The notes under the pieces: model-generated
Database searches by the model: none
What the model was told of the DNA's origin: nothing
The model's input: only the letters and a program-made list of their open reading frames with translations
Made by a program: the position numbers and the translations under genes
Source of the DNA: Geotrypetes seraphini
Taxonomy: Eukaryota; Chordata; Amphibia; Gymnophiona; Dermophiidae
Reading direction: 5' to 3'
DNA: 64,000 nt
Assembly: GCF_902459505.1 (NCBI RefSeq)
Contig: NC_047101.1
Span: forward strand, 15,504,705 to 15,568,704
Shown: in pieces, positions 55,391 through 64,000 of the stretch
Position numbering within the stretch: the stretch's first letter is position 1
How the letters are laid out: each line of letters starts with the position of its first letter

Positions 55391-55516
55391 TTATTCGATT
55401 GTTTTCTTTACACGATCAAATATTGTATTTACATTTTCACTAGCATCTCTACCTGAGATATGAATAGTACAACCAAGGACAGTAAAACAAATAAATAAAT
55501 AAAAAGCTCTCATCAT
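55391..55516 (-). CDS. Small divergent ORF or terminal exon next to PWWP2A (uncertain)
   Basis: From the ATG at 55516 the minus strand reads MMRAFYLFICFTVLGCTIHI, then SGRDASENVNTIFDRVKKTI and E, with TAA overlapping an AATAAA. The frame is open to 55618. The hydrophobic stretch looks like a signal peptide or membrane anchor. Alternatively its T-rich DNA ending ATCTCAG is a splice acceptor and only GRDASENVNTIFDRVKKTIE is exonic. No known protein was recognised. It may be chance, since the hydrophobic part overlaps an AAATA repeat. Confidence 0.25.
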   Translation of the reverse strand: MMRAFYLFICFTVLGCTIHISGRDASENVNTIFDRVKKTIE

Positions 55517-55589
55517 CAGTAAAGCCCTTTCATGTGTCCCAGCTCTTCCCAAGAGACTTAAGTACGCCTTGATCAGGAATAATTGACAA

Positions 55590-55946
55590 GAACGATGACC
55601 AATGAAAAGCAAAGGCAAAACAGAGCCTCTGATCGACGTCCAGTTTCACCAATAGAAAGTAAGGAGACTATCTAATCCTCCAATCGCACTCTAACTTTCT
55701 CTCTGCAAGCATGGTAGCCTGCGGGTTCCAAATCTAGCTCGAATGTTTGACAATAACCCGGACCAACGGAAAGTTTCTCTGAGGCGGGCGCCGGCCCGAG
55801 CTATACCCGCTCCCTCCAATCGCCGAGCGGACTCGGGAGCGGCTAGCCAATTGCAATGCGGCTCCGGCTTCAGTGGGCGGGAGCTCACGCGCCCAAGGTG
55901 AAGGCCGAGCGTCGATTCGCCCGAGCAGGAGAAGCGAGAAAGAAAA
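55590..55946 (+). promoter_or_regulatory. PWWP2A: PWWP2A CpG-island promoter with five CCAAT boxes
   Basis: GC and CpG content rise sharply from about 55740 and stay high to about 56640. No TATA box is seen. CCAAT boxes on the plus strand lie at 55599, 55649, 55680, 55816 and 55847. Two pairs are spaced exactly 31 bp apart, which is typical of NF-Y promoters. The layout also fits a bidirectional promoter. Confidence 0.65.
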
Positions 55947-56593
55947 ATGGCGGCCGCGGAGGCTGCAGCGACGACGGCTTCGGGCGACGGCGGGGAGGCC
56001 GAGCCGGAGCCCGAGCCGACAGCCGCGAGCGAGGCCGGCGCCCTCCGTCCGTCGCCCTGCGGCGCTTCCGCCCAGGCCGAGGAGTTGTCGCCGCCGCCAC
56101 AGCAGCCCAGAGTGGGCGCGAGAGCTCCGGAGCGCGCGAGCCCTCGCGAGCCAGCGGGGCAGGACGAGGCCTTGGAGTCGGAGGTGGCCGCCTCGCGCGA
56201 GGGTGTGTCGGCGCGCGGGCAGCGAGCGCCTGAGGAGGAGGAGCCGCAGCAGCAGCAGCGTTCACCAGCGGCGCATTCCGAAGCCGAGCTCGCGTGCGCC
56301 CCGGAGCCCGAGCCCAGCAGCACCGGCCGGGGCCAGGAGCCCGCCGCCTGCGCCTTCCCCCGGGCGGCGGACCCTGCCCGCGGTCGCGCGCCCGAGCCTC
56401 TGCGCGTGGAAGAGCCGCCCGCGGCCGCGGAGCCTCCCGTCCCCGACCTGCCGCCCCAGGAGTCGGCGGCCGAGCTGGTCCCGGGCTCGGCGGTGTGGGT
56501 CACCCTGGATCACATCATCGAGGACGCGCTGGTGGTGTCCTTCCAGCTCGGGGACAGGGTTTTCTCGGGGGTCCTCATGGACCTGTCCAAAAG
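55947..56593 (+). CDS. PWWP2A: PWWP2A exon 1 (PWWP domain-containing protein 2A, N-terminal part)
   Basis: ATG at 55947 in a good context (AAAATGG) opens MAAAEAAATTASGDGGEAEP. The exon ends after 215 codons plus two bases at a GTGAGA donor (56594). Most of it is Ala/Pro/Glu-rich and disordered. The last 40 or so residues contain VTLDHIIEDALVVSF and FSGVLMDLSK, a block I recall from human PWWP2A exon 1. PWWP2A is a nuclear chromatin protein that binds H2A.Z nucleosomes and H3K36me3. The PWWP domain itself is encoded downstream, outside the window. ORFs in the other frames here are GC-rich shadows. Confidence 0.92.
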
Positions 56594-57887
56594 GTGAGAC
56601 GGGCAGAGGGAGATCAGATGCAGAGAACTAACGGCAATATTTGGGGCCAGATTGGGGGGGGGGGGGGTTTCCCCCCGTTTTCTCAAATTCTAAGAAACTA
56701 GCAAAGATCCAGGCTCGAGGGCAGGGGCGATCAATTATAAACTACCTGCAAATAAGGATAGAGGAAACCCAGGTCTCAAAAAGTTAGAAATGTAGGTTGT
56801 TTGTAGTAGCTTAAAATTAATGTTGCTTGTCTCGGCTTATACTATTTCTACTTGATTTGCAAGATCATTAGCAGCTTTGCATTTGGAAATGGCTTAAGTT
56901 AGCTGCAGTAGTTCTCTCCCCCCTCCCTTACTTATAATTACGAAAGTAGGGTTGTCCAGGCTATGGTTAGTGGGTGCTTTTGATCTGGTCTGCACAGGCA
57001 TCCCCAGTGCACCTTTTAATTCAGCATGCATGTGTTTGCCAGAGGCCCCTATGAGACAAGAGTACAGCACAGAGTTCTGCCCTTGAGTTACTTTTAAAGA
57101 TATTTATCAAAAATGTAATCTGCAGACTCACTATATGTTGGGTTTAGTATATACTAAGGCATATCCCATAATTCTAAACGTGATTTCACTTTTATTTTTT
57201 TAGCAGGGGCTGTGTTTGTGTGGGGGGGATTCAATGTGACAGCAAAGATCATTGCTAGACAGAGGATGACACAGTGAGTTGCAGGTGGGGCAGTATTCTC
57301 AACTGGCCTAGTTATCTTGAGTAGCTCTCCTTCCAATATGGTTGACCTGGTTGTTAGTCATCCTTTAAGTAATGTTTAACAACTACAAGAGATCTTCAAA
57401 ATATTTTCCACACCTTTTTAAACTATTTATTAAATATCTGAAAAGCAAATTGCATCACTTTTTTCCACATAATCACTCTTGTGTGATACCACTTCTCCTG
57501 CCACAACTATTTCTGGTGAAAATATGAAAGTGTGGAGGCTTTTTGAAGAACCCTTGTAGAATAAAGTCTACCCCCTCGCAAACCTTCACTTTCCCTAAGC
57601 CCCTCTGCCTTCACGCTTACTGTGACAGTATTACTATCTCCCTGTTTCCCAGCATGCTGTCCTCCAACTCTTTTCCAGCTGGTCTTGATCCCTATCCAGT
57701 CCCCACTAGTCAGCCTTCACTATCCTGTCTCCATTTTCAACCCCTTCAAACTGATGCTCTACCCCCCTTTTTATTTAAATTGTTTTATATTTGTAGGTAG
57801 TGTTACCTTTGGAGCAACTATTCTATTTTCTTCTGGCAAGGCACTACATGATTCCCAATTTCCCATGCTGCTATTAGCCTTATAAGA
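56594..57887 (+). other. PWWP2A: PWWP2A intron 1, first part
   Basis: Intronic sequence after the exon 1 donor. CpG content falls off after about 56650. No further PWWP2A exon was recognised anywhere from 56594 to 64000. No clear repeat is recognised in this part. Confidence 0.6.
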
Positions 57888-58145
57888 GTTTCATTTTTTT
57901 TTTTGTAAATCTTTAATTTTCAGAACTGATATAAAGTGTAAACAATATACATTCAGATAAATCATTAAACAGCACTTATAGTCGAACAAATATTAAAACA
58001 AAGTACCCTCCCCTCCTTTCTGGATGTGTGTAAAAATTATCTAGGAATTAGGGGTTTAAACAATTAGTCAGTCTTTTGTTTAACAAATGCCTCTAATGGA
58101 CCCCATATTTCTTTAAACTTTTTATTATTTCCCAATTGTTCTGCC
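57888..58145 (-). mobile_element. L1-type LINE 3' end
   Basis: A T run, then GTAAATCTTTAATTTTCAGA, ATGCCTCTAATGGACCCCAT and TTTCTTTAAACTTTTTATTA. AT-rich, no frame. In PWWP2A intron 1. Confidence 0.55.
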
Positions 58146-58211
58146 ATATAAGAGTTTCAGGTTTTTATTAAAATTTGATGTGCATTCATTGTCAAATATT
58201 TCAAAGTGTAT

Positions 58212-58550
58212 TACAAATTTTTTTTTTATTGATTTTCCAAACAGTGCAAAACAAGTATATATAATAATACAAGAAAAGCACATTGATCTTAAACATACAT
58301 GAGCAATCATTTTAACCCTCCTACCCACCCAATAATTAAACAAGAAAACACAAATTCATAGAATCTTTCTTTCCATAACCTTTCCCAATTTCAAATAGTG
58401 CAATTTCCACCCTGGATGTGTAAATTCAAAGGGCAAAATCCATAATCACTCCTTACAGAATTTTGTCAATGGCTCCCAAGCATCCATAAATTTCTTATAA
58501 TGTCCCTGTTGTATGGCCATCATGCGTTCCATTTTACAAATTAAAAAAAT
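58212..58550 (-). mobile_element. L1-type LINE 3' end, second copy
   Basis: A T run, TTATTGATTTTCCAAACAGT, AATGGCTCCCAAGCATCCAT and AATTTCTTATAATGTCCCTG. It parallels the preceding element (AATG..CCC, TTTCTT). Confidence 0.55.
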
Positions 58551-59095
58551 GGGAGAAAAACCCTATGGTAGATTAATTCAAAATAATATATATATATATA
58601 TACAAAATTCAATACAGGTACAAAAGGAGAAGGGGATGAACTACAATAATTAAAGCAAAAAGAGAACATATATGGGTAACACATCTCGGGGGGGGGGGCA
58701 AAAAGTGAAAAGAAATGATAAAAAGTTGTGCAAATGAGGACTGATTAGAAATTTTAAACATAGATTGATTGCCTTGTCTATATCTCAAAGGCATCCTTAT
58801 ACAGAAAACATTTTAGAGTTGAATGATGGAGGTAAAAAAACAGCTGATACAGATGTTGTGCTAGTATGGGGGGGTGTCATTCCATATTTAAGACTTGATA
58901 ATGAAGAACACTAACTTACTGGGGTCTCTGACTCTGGTATGGCTGTCGGTGAGTTTGGATTTAATTACTCTCCTTTCCAAATCTGAGAGCAAGGTAAGTT
59001 ACATTTAAGTTTAGTAGGTATTTTCCTACCCTAGCACACTCGGTCAGTTCACCCTCCTTAGTCATAAGAAAGGGTCAATGGAAGCAACATTTGAA
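58551..59095. other. PWWP2A intron 1, simple repeats only
   Basis: A TA repeat (58588-58602) and a G run (58688-58699). Otherwise unassigned. Confidence 0.45.
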
Positions 59096-59096
59096 C

Positions 59097-59365
59097 TAGA
59101 GAATGACAGTGATAAAATTCATCACTTCCATCCCCGCAGATAACCGTTGGAAACCATCCTGTGTCATTCTTTAGTGTGTTATTTCAACCTCTCTCCTCCT
59201 ACACCAGCATTCTTCAAATCAAGGCATGGGGGTCAGTGGTTGTGCCCGTTCATACTCTGATTCTTCCCTCTCTCCTTAAAGAATAATATGGGGATGGTTT
59301 CCCACAGTTATCTGTGGAGATGGGAACAGTGATGAAGTCAGTCACTGTGTCATTCTCTAATTTGA
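59097..59365. mobile_element. Foldback MITE (AGAGAATGACA family), copy 1
   Basis: TAGAGAATGACAGTGATAAA faces GTCACTGTGTCATTCTCTAA. The inner arms include ATCCCCGCAGATAACCGT and ACAGTTATCTGTGGAGATGG. Confidence 0.8.
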
Positions 59366-60200
59366 TATAATCAAATTAATCAGTATAATCAGTAGGCTGA
59401 TTCTCGCCTCATTGTGCTAAATACCTACAGTACCTGAACATAGCTCGCCTTGATCTACTACTTCTCTTTCCTTTCTTCACTATTCAAGTCACATAATTTA
59501 AGACAGGTTTTCAGCATAAGTTTTTTTTTATTTTTTTAGCATATTCAAATCGCAACAACAACAACAACAAAAGACCTGAAGACATCAGGTCTGGGGGAGG
59601 GGGGAGAGAATTGAATAAAGTGTAAGAGGTTTTAACCTCTCTTACCCTCTTGATTATGAAATTCATTTTCCATTTCATTATTAGATACCGCATGGCCCCT
59701 CTCTTAATTTGGCAAACTAAGATCTAGAAGCTAAACAAGCTTCCCCACATTTTAAACATAGTATTGCTTTGTTTTATACAGCTGAGGTACATGGAAATCA
59801 GGAGAGGTGAAATGGGGATTAACCCTAAAAGGATATGATGCACTTTACACTGTTTGATAAAGCATCCTCAGCAGAAAGCCTGCAGTGTAGCTCACTTAGG
59901 GGCCTGATGCAGAAAGCTATCATGAGCATAAGTGGACGGTTAATGTAGTGTTAAAACCCTTTCTGCATGACTCGGCTGTTAACTTCCGCAGTAGGCATTG
60001 GTGTACGGCTTTGCTTTGCTATGGCCTCCTTTCCATACATTTTAATATCCTGTTTGATATTGTCTGGGCAAGCACAATGTGAAAAAACCACACAGAAGAC
60101 ATTTTCCCCAACTGTGAAGTACAACAAACAGCGGAAATGATGGAGAAAGAAGCTTCTTGATGTTCAAGAAAATTGGTTTGAATAATGTCGAGTCTTTTTC
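59366..60200. other. PWWP2A intron 1: probable L1 tail and unassigned sequence
   Basis: A T run at 59520 followed by an ACA repeat (59554-59570) may be a minus-strand L1 3' end. GATGCAGAAAGCTATCATGA near 59907 resembles debris near 24650. The rest is unassigned. Confidence 0.35.
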
Positions 60201-60204
60201 TGCA

Positions 60205-60625
60205 TTAATAAACCAACAAGTGAGGTGATTAAATTTGCAGATGACACTAAACTGTTCAAAGTTGTTAAAACGCATGTGGATTGTGAAAAATTGCAGACTG
60301 ACGTTAGGAAATTGGAAGATGGGGCATTCAAGTGGCAGATGAAATTTAATGTGGACAAATGCAAAGTGATACACATTGGGAAGAATAGCCCGAATCACAG
60401 TTACTGGATGCTAGGATCCACCTTGGGGTTTAGTGCCCAAGAAAAGGATCTGGGTGTCAACGTAGACAATACGATGAAACCTTCCACCCAATGTGCGGAG
60501 GTGGCCAAAAAAAGCAAACGGGATGCTAGGAATTATTAAAAAAGGGATGGTTATCAAGACTAAGAATGCTATAATGCCCTTGTATTGCTCCATGGTGCAA
60601 CCTCATCTGGTGTTTTCCGTACTTG
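60205..60625 (+). mobile_element. CR1-type LINE, RT part
   Basis: MIKFADDTKLFKVVKTHVDC, WQMKFNVDKCKVIHIGKNSP, FSAQEKDLGVNVDNTMKPST and QCAEVAKK, then after a frameshift MLGIIKKGMVIKTKNAIMPL. Truncated at both ends. Confidence 0.88.
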
Positions 60626-60639
60626 CCCGCCAAGAACAT

Positions 60640-60910
60640 CAACGGGTACTATTCAAAACTGAAAAGAGTGTGCATTTAAGAGTGCCTTGAAATATGGAAA
60701 TGATTGCTCTAGTCTAATAGTATCAGAAAGGGAATTCCAGAGAGCAGGATCTAGAAAATAGAAGGCTGTGTTTTTGAGTTGATTCCAGATGTGCCCGACA
60801 GGGATAGCTAAGAACCGTTCTATTGTGCAGGAAGCTTGTGTCAGTACCCATGTGTTGAATGACTTTAGTGCAGGCTCTCTGCATTGACCCCTTAGGAACC
60901 TGAACATATG
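60640..60910 (-). mobile_element. LINE C-terminal fragment (L2-like)
   Basis: The minus strand reads IWNQLKNTAFYFLDPALWNS, LSDTIRLEQSFPYFKALLNA and HSFQF. This is the LWNSLP..IR......F...L..HLF pattern of LINE ends. Confidence 0.6.
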
Positions 60911-62845
60911 GTTGCTCTGCTGGTTTCTTGAACTAGCTCTTCTGAGTCAGCAGATGGTTGGAGGAAAGAGATAACAAGCAGAGTAAGAAAGGATGTCTAT
61001 TATATTTAAACACTACAAAAACTTCACTGCAAATATTTACTTTATAACACTGTACATGAGAGTTGCTTTATCCTCATCCACTAAGTAGAAGCCTTTCCAA
61101 AGCCACTCGTATTCACACAGAGTCCATATATTAAAATGGTCCTTTATGGTAGGACCCAGAAATCTTGACAATGTTCACCAAGTGATGTAAGGGAAAGGGA
61201 TGAGGTAGATAAAAACTGATTGCAGTAGGAATGAGCTGTTACTTTTTCTTAAACACTAAATTGTTTTAACATGCACTAAATGGATTTAGTGCATATTAAA
61301 ACAATACACAGAAACCAAATGAACATCTAAAAAATGCCTTTTTGTTGGCACATCCCTCCTGCCTATTTCTGTTGCCACTGTAGCAGTGCAGTATTTCAAT
61401 ACTGCAGGGCTTGACAAATCCCAGGTGCCAGGTCACCATGGTGTCTGGAAATTGTACCTTGGCAGCTGGGATTTCATACCCCCTGATTATTGACAGCTGC
61501 TTAAGAAACAACACTGCTCCAGTAGGTCACTTGTGCAGTTGGGAACTTTTGAGCTCTTTGGGACTAGAAGTTCTGGATGGTCTCAGATCTCTTGATTAGC
61601 TCAGTGTCCCTGCACTGTGTCTGTAGGAGAACTATGGTGTCTTCTGTGCTGATAGAAACAGCAGTAGACAGCTGAATGGAAAAAATAGATGGCAGGGTGC
61701 ACCAATTCTGTTGGTTGCCTTTGGGGGTTAGTGTGAAAGAGAGACCTAGGTCACGATAGATAAAGCAAATAGGAATTGCTTCATGTATAAAGGTGATGCT
61801 GTGATGCCTTAACCTCATAAATTGAGGCTGCTGGCCTTTGCCAGTGATTATGAAGTGGCATATTAAGGAACTGATTTACTATTTTTCATAAACACAGAAT
61901 GGGAAGAGTCTTAGTGATGAGTTTCTAAGAGCTATGGTGGATTACTATTCCCCACCCAACCCTTAAACTTCATTAGGGACAGTTGGGGCACCTCAAAACA
62001 AGTCTCTGCTTTTGGCTCTTAGATGTGAAGAAATTTGTTGAGGCCTACATTACTATATGCCTTAATAACCTGGGATCTGTAGGCTAAAAGAGTTGTAATT
62101 TGGAGATGTGCATACATATGTAAGAACGATTTGTGTGCCATTAGAGTTTGGAGTTCCGCTTTAAGGAGGGAATACAATGAGAAATGCAAGGGAACAACTC
62201 GGAATAGGATGAGGTAGTACAGTAAAGATGTCTGCAGAAAAAAAAAGTTCTTTTTTGTTTGTCATTTGTTTCATTTTGTATGATATTTTGTTCTTTCTCG
62301 GATTGACTGTGTGTGTGTAGGGGGATCCGTTCATATGGATGAACCTCGAAACAGGCAGCAGAGGCAACAAGACAGATTGGAGTAAGCTGGCAAAGAGAGT
62401 GGCATGAGTGCTCTGGTGTAATGAGATGGGGAGAGTGGCCAGAGAAGACTCATTAACACACACAAAAAAATTGCAACTTTTTTACCTCCTACTCCTAGAG
62501 CAGCTGAAAGCAATGTAAAAATCATATCCCATTAGAAAAATATATAGTAGAGACTTGACTATACAAAATAAATCGGGGGGACCTTTTTAAAAGTGTTCCC
62601 ATTTATTGACATTACAGACAGACTAGGGGCATACTTTAAAAAGGGAAAATACATTTCTTCACTTAAAGGAAGTTTGGGTCCTATCTCTAATACAGTCTCC
62701 TTTCATCTTTCTCCTCAAATCTGCAATTGGCATACCTCTAACAGTTATTCTGTTCAGTATTTGTATCGCACAGTTCTTGGTGAGTTTGAAAGCTGCTGTC
62801 TGAAATTCTGCTTTTTTTTTCCTCTAAAGCCTGAGAGCACCATGT
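60911..62845. other. PWWP2A intron 1, mostly unassigned
   Basis: A short foldback lies at 61258-61306 (ATTGTTTTAACATGCACTAA against TTAGTGCATATTAAAACAAT). No exon or other clear repeat was seen. Confidence 0.45.
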
Positions 62846-62849
62846 AAGG

Positions 62850-63152
62850 ATAGGAAGTAATAGATTTAAAACAAAGTAGAGACAATATTTGTTCACTCAT
62901 CCTGTAATTAAACTCTGGAATTCAGTGCCAGATAATGTGGTGAAAGATGTTGGCATAGCAGGGTTTAAAAAGGTTTGGATAAATTACTAAAAGAAAAGTC
63001 CATAAGCTATAAGATGGATTTAGGGAAATTTGTTTTATTCTTTGGGATATTATCAGGTACTTGTGACCTGGGTTGGCCACTTTTAGAAACAGGATACTTG
63101 GCTTGATGGACCTTTGATCTGTCCCAGTATGGCGACCCTTATATTCTTAAGT
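62850..63152 (+). mobile_element. CR1-type LINE 3' end
   Basis: ACTCATCCTGTAATTAAACT, CTGGAATTCAGTGCCAGATA, TGTTGGCATAGCAGGGTTTA, GGACCTTTGATCTGTCCCAG and TATATTCTTA. Diverged, so an older copy. Confidence 0.75.
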
Positions 63153-63655
63153 TGTTTCAAACAAATGTTTACTGATGTGTGCACTTTTCTTATTGCATGC
63201 TATTTGCACATGATTGTGCACTCTTTCCCCAATAATGCATATGTACTGGTTCACAAATGCATTCTGTGCGCTTTTCAAGAAAAGTGTATACTCTTAATAT
63301 ATATGGGACTGGAAGAAACCAAAATAGTTGTTCAAAAAAGTGGTACCACAAACGAGTCGCCAAAGAAATTATAGAGGGAGATTAATAATTAGAAATGGAG
63401 ATGAAGACAGGATGTTGGAGGTTGACAAGATGTCTGCTGCTTTGTTCAGTGATGATCTTGGCTGTGGATGCTGCGGTTGGGCCATTTAACCTTTAACTGC
63501 CATCATGTTTCTTGCATTGAACTTTTAGCAAAATGACCCGTCCCCCCACCTTGAAATATAGATGAGATCTCTGCATTAAACTGATGATTTTAAAAGCCAG
63601 AGGTCTGATTACTTTGAAACTGTGTATAAAACCTCCTATCAAATTGAATAGGGAA

Positions 63656-63811
63656 AGTGATTCGGACTTGTATACTGCCTTTTTGTAGTTTTACAACCAC
63701 ACTCAAATCGGTTTACATTCAGGTACTTCAAGCATTTTCCCTGCCTGAGGCAGAGGAGGATTAAGTGATTTGCCCAGAGTCACAGGGAGCAGCTTGGAGT
63801 TTAAATTCGCA
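63656..63811 (-). mobile_element. tRNA-derived SINE, head missing
   Basis: Minus strand: GCTGCTCCCTGTGACTCTGG, GCAAATCACTTAATCC and TGAATGTAAACCGATTTGAG, then GGCAGTATACAAGTCC. Confidence 0.65.
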
Positions 63812-64000
63812 ATAGAGAATGACATGGTGACAAAATTCATCACCGTTCCCGTCCCCGCGGATAATCGCGGGAAACCATCTTCATGTTATTCTTTAAGGAG
63901 AGAGGGAAGAATCAGAGTATAATTGGGCACAACCACTGACCCGCAAGCTTTGCTTTGAAGAATGCTGGTGTAGAAGGACCGAGGTTGAAATAGACACTAG
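63812..64000. mobile_element. Foldback MITE (AGAGAATGACA family), copy 2, cut by the window end
   Basis: ATAGAGAATGACATGGTGAC, AAAATTCATCACCGTTCCCG and CGCGGATAATCGCGGGAAAC match 59097-59365 with the inner part in a different arrangement. Confidence 0.7.

Noticed and set aside
55691-56503. 270-codon minus-strand open frame across PWWP2A exon 1
   Set aside because: Shadow of a GC-rich, stop-poor coding exon. The product is Ala/Gly/Ser/Arg low complexity, while the plus frame at 55947 has the conserved PWWP2A block.

Overview
The window is vertebrate nuclear DNA. It holds parts of three host genes in the order CCNJL (+), FABP6 (-), PWWP2A (+). As I recall the human map (5q33.3), this is the same order and relative orientation, seen from the other strand. 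The genes are recognised from spliced exons with good GT/AG borders. FABP6 is complete: four exons encode 128 residues. CCNJL lacks only its short first coding exon, which must lie left of the window. PWWP2A contributes only its CpG-rich first exon, and its first intron runs off the right end.

Almost everything else is interspersed repeats: CR1-type, L2-type and L1-type LINEs, tRNA-derived SINEs whose tails match the L2-type 3' ends, and many non-autonomous DNA transposons. The DNA transposons include hAT-like elements with 8-bp target duplications, TA-flanked mariner-like elements, Harbinger-like elements and several foldback families. No LTR retroelement, retrovirus-like or Polinton-like element was recognised. 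The mix of non-mammalian LINEs and foldbacks suggests an amphibian with a large genome, most likely a caecilian. That placement is from memory of repeat types and is an inference.

Layout: 1-1771, CR1/L2 debris and the end of an upstream CCNJL intron. 1772-23.4 kb, CCNJL exons at 1772-1982, 13450-13749, 15230-15389 and 19140-19572, then a long, transposon-laden putative 3' UTR. 23.4-28.9 kb, intergenic LINE and hAT pieces between the converging CCNJL and FABP6 3' ends. 28.86-35.92 kb, FABP6, with nested foldback, hAT and Harbinger-like insertions in intron 2 and an L2-type LINE in intron 1. 36-55.6 kb, the shared upstream region of the divergent FABP6 and PWWP2A genes, with a candidate bile-acid receptor site next to FABP6, a minisatellite, two CR1 copies and a 1.3-kb hAT element. 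55.6-56.6 kb, the PWWP2A CpG island with paired CCAAT boxes. 56.6-64 kb, PWWP2A intron 1.

The three genes are not an operon and have unrelated roles: an atypical cyclin, a bile-acid carrier and a chromatin reader. The most interesting points are a candidate FXR inverted repeat about 165 bp upstream of the predicted FABP6 start, two about 400-436-bp foldback elements (one flanked by a perfect 9-bp duplication), an about 85-bp module carried in the 3' ends of unrelated LINEs, and a small ORF or terminal exon diverging from the PWWP2A promoter.
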